From a bacterium (GTDB lineage Bacteria > UBA9089 > CG2-30-40-21), in NCBI GenBank assembly GCA_018814245.1, contig JAHIZN010000336.1:1-6158 (forward strand): 6,158 bases of DNA, given 5' to 3'. This document shows positions 1 through 5,183 of this stretch, one piece after another. Below the pieces are notes generated by a model. It was not told the DNA's origin and did not search any database. It worked only from the letters and a program-made list of their open reading frames with translations. The stretch's first letter is position 1; every line of letters begins with the position of its first letter. Both the position numbers and the translations under genes were made by a program.

Positions 1-346
1 CAATATAGGCGGATTGAGTGATGATATTGGAGGACTTCCTGCTTGCGGGTGTGCCCCTGAATGGATGAGTGAAAAGGCTATTGCCATTGGACAGTACTTT
101 GTTGCCTCCGGGGCACCAGTATTGTTTGGTGTAGGCTTCCCGGTTACCGGTTCTGGCATGAGTAATTTATTATTCAAGGAATACTGTGATGAGTATAATG
201 CTTGTTGGGCAGTTGAGCCTGACCCAATCAAACAGGCAGAAATACTTGTTAAATGGATTGATGCTGCCCGCGAAAGATTAGGCATAAAGGAAAGACCCCC
301 ACGCGTGCTTTATGATATGGCAATGAGGAGGGAGTTGAAGTTTTAA
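1..346 (+). CDS. cooS: Anaerobic Ni-Fe carbon monoxide dehydrogenase, C-terminal part (5' end outside the window)
   Basis: The reading frame is open from base 2 with no start in the window, so this is the C-terminal 115 residues of a longer protein. It contains the CODH signature APEWMSEKAIAIG (residues 18-30 of the fragment) followed by YFVASG and, near the end, VEPDP and a terminal helix ending in RERLGI. From family knowledge, the lysine in SEKA is the conserved active-site lysine next to the Ni-Fe-S C-cluster (about Lys563 in Carboxydothermus CODH-II), and full proteins are about 630-670 residues. The enzyme interconverts CO and CO2 in the cytoplasm, either alone (CooS) or in the acetyl-CoA pathway (AcsA). 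The C-cluster cysteine ligands lie upstream, outside the window. A TTG at 14 is an internal leucine codon, not a start. It appears to be a core metabolic gene next to an accessory island. No clear terminator follows it. Confidence 0.9.
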   Translation, partial: NIGGLSDDIGGLPACGCAPEWMSEKAIAIGQYFVASGAPVLFGVGFPVTGSGMSNLLFKEYCDEYNACWAVEPDPIKQAEILVKWIDAARERLGIKERPPRVLYDMAMRRELKF

Positions 347-458
347 GAGAGGGAGTGGATTTTTTATCAATATTTATCCGTATCATTCGTATTCTGCTCT
401 TAATTTTCATGTTTCTGTATCGTTATGGTAAAAACTTGAACTCAGAGGTGATTCTTTT

Positions 459-752
459 ATGAGATGGGAAGAAATTAGGGCTTACTACCATAGTCAATGG
501 CTTTTGGTTGAAGCAGTTAAGGCTCATTCTGAAGCAACTAAGCGTATTCTGGATGAGATTGCTGTTGTCAATACTTTTGCCAACTCTCAAGAAGCTATGC
601 AGGGTTATGCTCAATTTCATCATCAAAGTCCGGAGCGTGAGCTTTATGTTCTGCACACAGATCGTAAAACGCTTGATATCATAGAACGCAGATGGATGGG
701 AATTCGAGGTGTTCAGAGAAGATTCATATTAGAGAAGGTCTTCCCTTTATAA
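459..752 (+). CDS. Uncharacterised 97-aa protein paired with an aspartic protease
   Basis: This small, probably cytoplasmic protein has no signal peptide or membrane segment. The start is well supported: ATG at 459 is preceded by AGAGGTGAT (444-452) at good spacing. The protein begins MRWEEIRAYY and is rich in charged and aromatic residues. A segment near residues 60-83 (ERELYVLHTDRKTL, then ERRWMGIRG) resembles the conserved end of small hypothetical proteins that I recall next to retropepsin-like proteases in bacterial genomes. The 3' end overlaps the protease gene by 61 nt in another frame, which suggests co-expression and translational coupling. The overlap is long, so the last 10-15 residues may be a poorly conserved extension. 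No enzymatic motif is visible and no function can be assigned. A specificity factor, substrate or antitoxin-like partner of the protease is only a guess. Confidence 0.8.
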   Translation: MRWEEIRAYYHSQWLLVEAVKAHSEATKRILDEIAVVNTFANSQEAMQGYAQFHHQSPERELYVLHTDRKTLDIIERRWMGIRGVQRRFILEKVFPL

Positions 753-1090
753 CAGTCACCTTAGTATATCAAGGTAATCAGCTTGATTTTAAGGAAGCCC
801 TTATTGATACAGGTTCAGCAGGGAGTGTTTTCTCTGCTGATAAAGCAGCATCTATTGGATTAGTAGCTGAGCCATTCGATTCAATTCGTCAGATTCGAGG
901 TGTGGGAGGGGTTGAGTTTGTCTTTGTTCGACGGATAGATAGTTTGGTAATGGGCGAGTTAAAGGTTAAAGACTTTGAGGTTGAATTTGGGGTAATGGAC
1001 TATGGGTTTGAAATCGAAGGGATAGTAGGAATGGATTTTCTTACCCGAAGTGGAGCTGTCATTGACATTAAAGGATTGTCCATCAGATGA
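692..1090 (+). CDS. Retropepsin-like (clan AA) aspartic protease
   Basis: This 132-residue single-domain protein fits a retroviral-type aspartic protease that works as a homodimer, each subunit giving one catalytic aspartate. The active-site motif is DTGSAG at residues 39-44, preceded by hydrophobic ALI. A glycine-rich stretch RGVGG (69-73) follows, and then GIVGMDFL (110-117), the usual hydrophobic-hydrophobic-Gly motif near the C-terminus, with AVIDI after it. The length matches bacterial clan AA proteases. There is no signal peptide or membrane anchor, so it is probably cytosolic. ATG at 692 is the only standard start, but conservation seems to begin near residue 11 (IHIREGLPF), so a rarer start near 722 within the overlap cannot be excluded. 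It overlaps the upstream small gene by 61 nt, indicating one transcript. The substrate is unknown. Confidence 0.85.
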   Translation: MDGNSRCSEKIHIREGLPFITVTLVYQGNQLDFKEALIDTGSAGSVFSADKAASIGLVAEPFDSIRQIRGVGGVEFVFVRRIDSLVMGELKVKDFEVEFGVMDYGFEIEGIVGMDFLTRSGAVIDIKGLSIR

Positions 1091-1160
1091 GCAAGCAATG
1101 AACGGTTAGCGTTGTAGGGACTCATGTGACAGAGGTGCTTTCCCATCTGTCCGAAACTGT

Positions 1161-1243
1161 TCCACTTGTGCGGTTGTGGTATTAAGCCACAGAAGCATAA
1201 CAATAGCACGCAAATACAGAAGAAGAGCCACAAAGGGTGTAAA
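1161..1243 (+). repeat. Intergenic repeat pair, copy 1
   Basis: This lies in the gene-free stretch 1091-1338. Two motifs recur in the same order near the right end of the window: a 19-mer at 1161-1179 matches 6019-6037 at 18 of 19 bases, and the 16-mer CCACAAAGGGTGTAAA at 1228-1243 is identical to 6110-6125. The 19-mer begins CCAC and ends GTGG, so it can form a small hairpin. A third motif just upstream, TGTGACAGAGGTGCT (1125-1139), matches 14 of 15 bases at 4405-4419. No coding potential is convincing here. It is probably a decayed mobile or dispersed repeat element. Confidence 0.6.
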
Positions 1244-1338
1244 TTCTAAGAGATAAACCATTATCGGGCTCTTCTCATTTGCGGTTATCTTGTTATCGTT
1301 ATTGTTCGCAATTCTTAGAGGATAGGGGGAATTACCCA

Positions 1339-1575
1339 ATGCCAACAGTCAAAAATATCCCTGGACCGTATCGGTTTTTCTTTTGCAGCTTCGATTGTTA
1401 TGAACCAAAACATATACATGTCCAACGGGAAAGAATGGTTTGCAAATTTTGGCTTGAATCTGTTATGTTAAGCAAAAACCATGGCTTTTCTTCAAAGGAA
1501 CTTAATTTGATTCATCAAATTATTCAGTCTAATCAAAACAAACTTATGGAGGCATGGGATGAGCACTGTGGATAA
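1339..1575 (+). CDS. DUF4160 family protein
   Basis: This is a 78-residue protein of the DUF4160 family. Visible family features are the start MPTVKNIPGPYRFFF, the motif EPKHIHV (residues 22-28), a KFWLESV strand region, GFSSKEL (49-55) and the ending EAWDEHCG. The frame stays open upstream to 1279, but ATG at 1339 is the right start: it has AGGGGGA (1324-1330) at 8-nt spacing, and family members begin at this MPTV. It overlaps the DUF2442 gene by 17 nt. The DUF4160-DUF2442 pair is common in bacteria and has been regarded as TA-like, but I know of no established biochemical activity, so the role is left open. The two histidines in HIH could be a metal or catalytic site (inference). Confidence 0.85.
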   Translation: MPTVKNIPGPYRFFFCSFDCYEPKHIHVQRERMVCKFWLESVMLSKNHGFSSKELNLIHQIIQSNQNKLMEAWDEHCG

Positions 1576-1858
1576 TTTAATAGAACCACGAATTAAAGAT
1601 ATTTGTGTCAGAGAAGAAGAAATTATTGCCCAGCTTGTTGATGGTCGTACTATTAGCGTACCACTTACATGGTCATGGCGTCTCTTAAAGGCAACTCCCA
1701 AACAACGCTCAAGGTTTGAGATAATTGGAGATGGCTATGGTGTACACTGGCCGGATATTGACGAAGATATTAGTGCTGAAGGAATGTTATATGGTATTCC
1801 TGCACATCGAGAAAAACATGGGCATTTACAAGTTTCTGCTGTTGGTGTGGGTATGTAA
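1559..1858 (+). CDS. DUF2442 family protein, partner of DUF4160
   Basis: This 99-residue protein carries the DUF2442 core: a small beta-rich domain with DGRTISVPLTWSWRL (residues 29-42) and then GVHWPDIDEDISAEGML (61-77). Both blocks are typical of the family. The start at ATG 1559 has GGAGG (1548-1552) at 6-nt spacing, inside the upstream gene. The 17-nt overlap predicts translational coupling to DUF4160. The tail after GIPAH (79-83) is a short extension. The gene order matches known DUF4160/DUF2442 pairs. An antitoxin-like or regulatory role is plausible by analogy but not shown by the sequence. No DNA-binding motif is obvious. Confidence 0.85.
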   Translation: MSTVDNLIEPRIKDICVREEEIIAQLVDGRTISVPLTWSWRLLKATPKQRSRFEIIGDGYGVHWPDIDEDISAEGMLYGIPAHREKHGHLQVSAVGVGM

Positions 1859-1933
1859 TGCTAAGGCAGCAACGATGTAAGCATATGTAAATAGTATGTT
1901 GAAAAACCCGTTCGACGAATCAGGCACAGTTAG

Positions 1934-1990
1934 CGTTTGAATGCGATTGACTTTGGTAGCAGTAGCTCTCAGTGGGGAAGCAAGAAGTAA
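1934..1990 (+). pseudogene. 3'-terminal remnant of a HEAT-repeat lipoprotein gene (copy A)
   Basis: After an in-frame TAG at 1931 the frame reads RLNAIDFGSSSSQWGSKK and stops at 1988-1990. The end of the intact HEAT gene downstream reads IIIIDGGCPQWGSNK before its stop, and both are followed at once by the MNT gene or its remnant. The shared ID-G-QWGS-K pattern and the continuing DNA similarity into MNT (from CTCAGTGGGGAAG at 1968) indicate that this stretch is the last 18 codons of a lost HEAT gene. The evidence is a short match, so confidence is moderate. The rest of the gap 1859-1933 shows nothing recognisable. Confidence 0.55.
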
Positions 1991-2008
1991 CAAAAGGAAA
2001 AACAAACT

Positions 2009-2287
2009 ATGAGCATAACCAGTTCGCAGATAGATCGTTGTGTGATTATCGCCAGTAAGTTTGGGGCAAAAAGATTGCTCCTTTTTGGAAGTGCTGTGGA
2101 ATCACCAGAGACTGCCCGTGATTTAGACATTGCCTGCGATGGGGTTGATGGCTGGAAGCTCTTTGAATTGGGTGCAAGCATGGAAGAAGAGATTGGGATG
2201 CCGGTTGATATAGTTCCACTTGAGCCAACAACCCGTTTCACCCGTTATATTGCCAAAAAAGGAAGATTGGTATATGAAGCTCAATGA
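2009..2287 (+). CDS. mntA: MNT-domain nucleotidyltransferase, antitoxin of a HEPN/MNT system
   Basis: This is a 92-residue minimal nucleotidyltransferase. The catalytic signature is FGSAVESPETARDLDIA: G27-S28, nine residues, then D38-x-D40, with a likely third acidic residue at D67 in PVDIV. In the characterised MntA-HepT systems (type VII toxin-antitoxin) this antitoxin neutralises HepT by transferring AMP to a tyrosine near the RNase active site. ATG at 2009 has AAAAGGAAA (1992-2000) upstream at suitable spacing. The 3' end overlaps the HEPN gene by 14 nt, typical of these operons. This is the only intact MNT of three copies in the window: the copies at 3469 and 5217 are frameshifted and truncated. 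Length and motif spacing are normal for the family, so it is probably functional. Confidence 0.9.
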   Translation: MSITSSQIDRCVIIASKFGAKRLLLFGSAVESPETARDLDIACDGVDGWKLFELGASMEEEIGMPVDIVPLEPTTRFTRYIAKKGRLVYEAQ

Positions 2288-2786
2288 CCTAAAAGAAGAG
2301 GTTGGTATTGAATTTGAACTTATGGATGAGACAATTAATGAGTTGCTTTCCTTAAAGAAAGAGATTAGTGGTCGTGAGCCTACTGTCAGAGAGAAGACGG
2401 CTGCGGCTGCCTTTCTTGCTCAATGGTATGGCGGAGTAGAAAATATCCTGAAGCGATTCTATCGATACCATAATATAGCCCTGCCTGTTGGTGATAATTG
2501 GCATACAGAAATTGTGAAGGGTATTTCTGATCCTCCACTCAAAGGTTTACCGCTCCTGATTGACAATACACTCTTTATTGCTCTTGCTCCATTTAGGAAA
2601 TTTCGTCATGTTGTCTATCATGGTTACGGTTTCCAATTAGAATGGGCTCGAATGCTTCCAGGCATTGAACAGATATCAACAATCTTTCTGATGTTTAAAG
2701 AAAGGGTGGAAAGGCTTATGGATATTGATACTGATAATGTTAAAAATAAAATGGAAGATAGCCACAAAGAACACAAGGAACCATAG
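2274..2786 (+). CDS. hepT: HEPN-domain RNase, HepT-like toxin
   Basis: This 170-residue, mostly helical protein carries the HEPN RNase motif RHVVYHGY, which is Rx4HxY with R111, H116 and Y118. In the type VII system the tyrosine is the residue AMPylated by the partner antitoxin. HEPN dimers cut RNA, so the free protein would be toxic. The frame is open from 2220, but ATG at 2274 is preferred: AAAGGAAG lies about 9 nt upstream and the resulting 14-nt overlap with MNT is typical. The last residues, EDSHKEHKEP, are translated from the left arm of a dispersed palindromic repeat (2762-2826), so the native C-terminus was probably altered by repeat insertion. The first half of this gene (codons 15-50) recurs as a remnant at 4200-4310, and codons 30-37 recur at 5358-5379. 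Confidence 0.88.
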   Translation: MKLNDLKEEVGIEFELMDETINELLSLKKEISGREPTVREKTAAAAFLAQWYGGVENILKRFYRYHNIALPVGDNWHTEIVKGISDPPLKGLPLLIDNTLFIALAPFRKFRHVVYHGYGFQLEWARMLPGIEQISTIFLMFKERVERLMDIDTDNVKNKMEDSHKEHKEP

Positions 2787-2826
2787 AGAGTACAAAGCAG
2801 AACTTAATTCTCTGTGTTCTCTGTGG
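2762..2826. repeat. Dispersed imperfect palindrome at the hepT 3' end
   Basis: CCACAAAGAACACAAGG (2762-2778) pairs with CTCTGTGTTCTCTGTGG (2810-2826) as an inverted repeat with 14 of 17 positions matching. This CCACAGAGAACACAGAG-type sequence is a dispersed repeat I know from many environmental bacterial genomes, where it is often translated as NHREHRE-like peptides. The right arm is followed by TTAAGTTTTT, so the transcribed RNA could form a hairpin with a U-run and act as a terminator after hepT. The left arm supplies the hepT C-terminal codons and stop. Confidence 0.6.
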
Positions 2827-2868
2827 TTAAGTTTTTGACAGTACTGTATTTTCAAAGAGGAAAAAATT

Positions 2869-3450
2869 ATGGATAACAAAGAAATGCAAGTGAACAAAGG
2901 AATGGGTTTTGACCCTGCTCTTTTGCGGAGATTCAGGGTTATTTTCATCGCAGTAACAATTATTTCACTTATTTGTTGTTTTATCCCAGTTGCTGGATGT
3001 TCCAAAACAGACCGTGTAGATAAATTGATTCAAGAGCTGAAGGATGGAGGTTGGAATGTCCGAAGTAATGCAGCAGAGGCACTTGTTAAGATAGGCACTT
3101 CTGCAGTTGAGCCCTTGCTTGCTGCCTTGAAGGATGAAAAGTCAGATGCCCGATGGTATGCAGTAGAGGCACTGGGCAAGATAAAAGATGCCCGTGCAGT
3201 TAAGCCTCTGATTGCTGCCTTGAAAGCTAAAGATTTGGCGGTTATAGCTGGCGACTACTCATTTTTTATCAGGAGAGGTGAATATGGCTCCGAGCCTGTC
3301 CTTATTGATGCCCTAAATAAATATGGAGGCAGCAAAATGGCTACGGATTTCTTTAATTGTGGAAATAGTCAGTTGAAAAAGGCTGCAAAAGAACATGGTT
3401 GTATAATTATAATTGACGGTGGTTGCCCTCAGTGGGGAAGTAACAAATAA
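2869..3450 (+). CDS. HEAT-repeat lipoprotein
   Basis: This 193-residue predicted lipoprotein has a basic region (RRFR), a hydrophobic stretch (residues 24-42) and a lipobox VAGC with the lipidated cysteine at residue 44. The mature part holds two or three HEAT repeats: VDKLIQELKDGGWNVRSNAA, then AVEPLLAALKDEKSDARWYA, then AVKPLIAALKAKDL. A further helix pair (EPVLIDALNKYGG) and a C-terminal block with NCGNSQLKKAA and QWGS follow. HEAT repeats make alpha solenoids that bind proteins, so a scaffold role at the membrane is likely; no catalytic site is seen. ATG at 2869 has AAGAGGAAA (2855-2863) before it. The 3' end overlaps the start of the copy-B repeat: its QWGSNK codons lie in sequence shared with the region before mntA. 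It is probably transcribed separately from hepT and is not a TA component as such. Confidence 0.8.
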   Translation: MDNKEMQVNKGMGFDPALLRRFRVIFIAVTIISLICCFIPVAGCSKTDRVDKLIQELKDGGWNVRSNAAEALVKIGTSAVEPLLAALKDEKSDARWYAVEALGKIKDARAVKPLIAALKAKDLAVIAGDYSFFIRRGEYGSEPVLIDALNKYGGSKMATDFFNCGNSQLKKAAKEHGCIIIIDGGCPQWGSNK

Positions 3451-3468
3451 CAAAAGGAAAAATAACCC

Positions 3469-3573
3469 ATGCCCATAACCACTTCACAAATAGACCGCCA
3501 GCGTAATTATCGCCCATAAGTTTGGGGCAAAAAAGCTGATCCTTTTTGGAAGTGCCATGGAATCACCAGAGAC
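3469..3573 (+). pseudogene. MNT nucleotidyltransferase remnant (copy B), frameshifted and truncated
   Basis: DNA from 3428 to 3573 follows the region 1968-2114 closely, including the leader, the AAAAGGAAAAA Shine-Dalgarno and the ATG. Translation from ATG 3469 gives MPITTSQIDRQRNYRP and stops at 3517-3519 because of a +1 shift after the DR codons. In the shifted frame the similarity goes on as IIAHKFGAKKLILFGSAMESPET, and then ends before the catalytic DxD. The sequence after 3574 is unrelated and leads straight into the DUF433 ribosome binding site. It cannot make an active nucleotidyltransferase. The frameshift is shared with copy C. Confidence 0.85.
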
Positions 3574-3596
3574 AAAGATTGGGGCTTGCTCTCAAT

Positions 3597-3604
3597 AAGG
3601 AGGA
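3597..3604 (+). promoter_or_regulatory. Shine-Dalgarno that sets the DUF433 start
   Basis: AAGGAGGA lies about 10 nt before ATG 3615. The same frame is open back to a TTG at 3546, but that part is MNT-remnant DNA read out of frame. This site together with family length supports the start at 3615. Confidence 0.65.
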
Positions 3605-3614
3605 ACAAGAACAT

Positions 3615-3851
3615 ATGAACACGCAATTAATTCAATCACATCCATCTATCATGATGGGGAAACCTGTGGTTGCAGGGACACGGATTACCGTTGAACTGAT
3701 TTTAGAAAAGTTGTCTGCTGGAGAAACGATTGAGCAATTGCTTGAAGCCCATCCACATCTTACAAAACCGGCAATTTATGCATCATTGAACTTTGCTGCT
3801 CAATCGCTCCGAGCTGATGTGATTTATCCCGTGTTGGAGAAAGTGGCATGA
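3615..3851 (+). CDS. DUF433 family antitoxin (VapB-like)
   Basis: This 78-residue protein is typical of DUF433, a small winged-helix-like family found beside DUF5615 PIN-like proteins. The conserved block is HPSIMMGKPVVAGTRITVELILEKLSAGETIEQLLEAHP, of which the GKPVVAGTRITVELI core (residues 15-29) is the most diagnostic. The later PAIYASLNFAA forms the usual recognition-like helix. It probably neutralises the toxin encoded next and may bind its own promoter DNA (family inference). The stop overlaps the toxin start as ATGA at 3848-3851, so the two are translationally coupled. It starts 42 nt after the truncated MNT of copy B, so the pair occupies the place where the second half of that MNT gene and the first 14 codons of HEPN would be. 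Confidence 0.88.
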   Translation: MNTQLIQSHPSIMMGKPVVAGTRITVELILEKLSAGETIEQLLEAHPHLTKPAIYASLNFAAQSLRADVIYPVLEKVA

Positions 3852-4213
3852 ATCTTCTGGCAGACGAAAATGTTGACAAACCTATTGTTGTGCGATTGCG
3901 TCAAGATGGGTACAAGGTGCTGTATATCGCGGAAATGTCGCCAAGTATCACCGATGATGTGGTGCTTCAACAAGCGAATGCTCAACAGTCTTTATTGCTC
4001 ACCGCAGATAAAGATTTTGGGGAAATGGTCTATCGTCAAGGGCTTGTCCACACAGGAGTTGTGCTGTTGCGGTTAGTGGGGTTGATGCCAACAACCAAAG
4101 CGGCTCTTGTTTCCAAAGCGTTTGATGACCATGCATCAGAGTTTGTCGGTGCGTTTAGCGTCATTACCCCAAATATCGTGCGGATTCGTCATCAACTTGG
4201 AACTTATGGATGA
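3848..4213 (+). CDS. DUF5615 PIN-like toxin
   Basis: This 121-residue protein has a PIN-like fold. It starts MNLLADENVD with acidic D6 and E7, has D36-D37 in SITDDVV, and LLTADKDFGEMVYR (residues 50-63) with D54 and D56. These acidic residues match the metal-binding site of PIN-type RNases, and GVVLLRL (70-76) is a standard strand. It is expected to be a metal-dependent RNase inhibited by the DUF433 protein. The last four residues GTYG and the stop codon (4199-4213) are encoded by DNA homologous to codons 15-18 of hepT, so the native C-terminus was replaced by a junction with a HEPN remnant. Since the fold core ends at about residue 114 (VRIR), activity is probably retained. Confidence 0.87.
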   Translation: MNLLADENVDKPIVVRLRQDGYKVLYIAEMSPSITDDVVLQQANAQQSLLLTADKDFGEMVYRQGLVHTGVVLLRLVGLMPTTKAALVSKAFDDHASEFVGAFSVITPNIVRIRHQLGTYG

Positions 4214-4310
4214 AAAAATTAATGAGTTGCTCTCCTTAAAAAAAGAGATCAGTGGTCGTGAGCCTACTGTCAGAGAGAAGACTGCTGCGGCTGCCTTTTT
4301 TGCCCAATGA
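4199..4310 (+). pseudogene. HEPN toxin remnant (copy B)
   Basis: Bases 4199-4313 align without gaps to 2315-2429 of hepT with about 10 differences in 115 positions by eye. The piece encodes ELMDEKINELLSLKKEISG and continues to AAAAFFAQ, corresponding to hepT codons 15-50. The next codon, TGG (W51) in hepT, is TGA here. The Rx4HxY catalytic motif is absent, so no RNase is made. Its left edge supplies the DUF5615 stop and its right edge meets the inverted-repeat element at 4312. No independent start signal is seen. Confidence 0.88.
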
Positions 4311-4311
4311 T

Positions 4312-4500
4312 ATATTGTAAGCGTTCAGCCGTCAGCTATCAGCAATCAGCAAAGACCATAAAATCAAGGCAAATGAAGCGTGTCTAACTTTACGCCTTCC
4401 TTCCTGTGCCAGAGGTGCTACCTTTGCCAGAAGTGCTACTTCCTTTTATGCCGTAATGCCTTATAAAAGCTGAAGGCTGATAGCTGAACGCTTACGATAT
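4312..4500. mobile_element. MITE-like 189-bp element with 18-bp terminal inverted repeats
   Basis: The left end ATATTGTAAGCGTTCAGC (4312-4329) and right end GCTGAACGCTTACGATAT (4483-4500) are inverted repeats with 17 of 18 positions matching. Both arms continue inward with iterated (A/G)TCAGC units. The element has no transposase and no convincing ORF. The interior holds a tandem 18-bp repeat at 4408-4443. The flanks look like hepT sequence split at TAT: the left flank ends the HEPN remnant, and 4499-4517 resembles 2427-2442 (shared AGTAGAA). A 2-4 bp AT-rich target duplication is therefore possible but hard to separate from the TIR. It may also act as a bidirectional hairpin terminator between TA operons. 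Confidence 0.6.
4408..4443 (+). repeat. Tandem 18-bp direct repeat inside the MITE-like element
   Basis: GCCAGAGGTGCTACCTTT (4408-4425) is followed directly by GCCAGAAGTGCTACTTCC (4426-4443), 14 of 18 identical. The first unit has an exact inverted copy at 6082-6099 and a close partial copy at 1125-1139. With only two units and no spacers it is not a CRISPR array. Confidence 0.65.
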
Positions 4501-4573
4501 GTTGAAGTAGAATTTGCTCACAAATCAACTTTATCGTTAGCAAGGTTAATACAGCAAACAGGAGACATATAAA

Positions 4574-4777
4574 ATGCTTACTACTGAAATTAAAGAAATG
4601 CCTGTTAATGAGAAAATAATATTGATGGAAGAGATATGGGACAGTCTTTATCTTGAAAAAAAAGAAATTGAATCTCCGGCATGGCATAAGGAAATACTTG
4701 ATGAAAGAGTTAATTTGATTAATTCAGGGAAAGCAAGCTTTATATCTATTCAAGAATTGAAGGGTGCCAACTTGTGA
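4574..4777 (+). CDS. Addiction-module antitoxin, PF09720-type
   Basis: This 67-residue acidic protein matches the short unstable antitoxins of PF09720 (putative addiction module component). Diagnostic features are an N-terminal helix EIKEMPVNEKIILMEEIWDSL, in which the MEEIWDSL element (residues 18-25) is the family hallmark, then SPAWHKEILDERV (34-46) and a C-terminal segment NSGKASFISIQELK. The start ATG 4574 has GGAGA (4561-4565) upstream at good spacing. The stop overlaps the toxin start as GTGA (4774-4777). It is expected to bind and inhibit the ParE/RelE-type partner and be degraded quickly when synthesis stops; autoregulation is usual in such modules but no operator is evident. It lies just after the MITE-like element, so its promoter lies in 4500-4560 or within the element. 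Confidence 0.87.
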   Translation: MLTTEIKEMPVNEKIILMEEIWDSLYLEKKEIESPAWHKEILDERVNLINSGKASFISIQELKGANL

Positions 4778-5085
4778 AAATTCATGATGTTATAGCTCTA
4801 AGTCATGTAAAAGAGGATTTGATCGAGGGAAAGGAATTTTATGATTCAAACGAAGAGGGTGTCGGAAGCTATTTTTTTGACAGCATTGTGTCAGATATTG
4901 AATCACTCAAAATTCATGCAGGAATTCACAGCAAGCATTACGGGTTGCATAGAATGCTTTCGAAGAGATTTCCATTTGCAATTTATTATAATATCAATGG
5001 ATCAACAGCGATAGTTGTTGCGGTATTGGATTTAAGGAGAAATCCTGATTGGATTCGCAAGAGATTAAAGAAGAGATTTTACTAA
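4774..5085 (+). CDS. ParE/RelE superfamily toxin
   Basis: This 103-residue basic protein fits the ParE_toxin fold (PF05016). It has an N-terminal strand, a helix pair (AREFY-like EGKEFYDSNEEGVGSYF, residues 18-34), then KRFPFAIYYNI (64-74), and a final strand VVAVLDLRRNPDWI (81-94) ending in a basic tail. The RRNPDWI ending is typical of ParE-like toxins. It starts with GTG at 4774, overlapping the antitoxin stop by four bases, with AAGGGTG (4760-4766) as ribosome site. The target cannot be told from sequence: ParE members poison gyrase, while RelE members cleave mRNA at the ribosome. It appears intact. The gap 5086-5183 downstream holds nothing recognisable apart from weak similarity to the DNA before copy A. 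Confidence 0.87.
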   Translation: MKIHDVIALSHVKEDLIEGKEFYDSNEEGVGSYFFDSIVSDIESLKIHAGIHSKHYGLHRMLSKRFPFAIYYNINGSTAIVVAVLDLRRNPDWIRKRLKKRFY

Positions 5086-5183
5086 CAAATCGTTATTATC
5101 CAAAAATGGTAATTGCTCAATAACCTAATGAAACAGTCATGCAGACGAAATCAACATTCAGAAAATCGTTGAAATTGACATTG

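Noticed and set aside
1279..1338. 20-residue N-terminal extension of the DUF4160 protein
   Set aside because: Family members start at MPTV, and AGGGGGA precedes ATG 1339 at the right distance.
1106..1345. Minus-strand reading frames such as those at 1106-1345, 2676-3005 and 4436-4687
   Set aside because: They oppose well-supported genes or lie in repeats, have no family signature and lack convincing ribosome sites.
2220..2273. TTG-started N-terminal extension of HepT inside mntA
   Set aside because: A 68-nt overlap is less likely than the usual short overlap from ATG 2274, which has its own ribosome site.
2838..2847. LexA (SOS) box
   Set aside because: ACAGTACTGT is palindromic but does not match the CTGT-N8-ACAG arrangement or another LexA consensus I can name with confidence.
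3546..3614. Upstream TTG extension of the DUF433 protein
   Set aside because: This part reads MNT-remnant DNA in a wrong frame, and the Shine-Dalgarno at 3597-3604 with ATG 3615 matches the family length.
4107..4310. 67-aa + strand reading frame ending in HEPN-like sequence
   Set aside because: Its first 30 residues are an out-of-frame reading of the DUF5615 gene; only the HEPN-derived end is meaningful, and it is annotated as a remnant.
4408..4443. Possible CRISPR array
   Set aside because: Only two directly abutting 18-bp units, with no spacers and no cas genes.
4500..4573. Promoter for the PF09720-ParE operon
   Set aside because: TTGAAG and AT-rich hexamers occur but not at acceptable spacing, so no specific -35/-10 pair could be supported.
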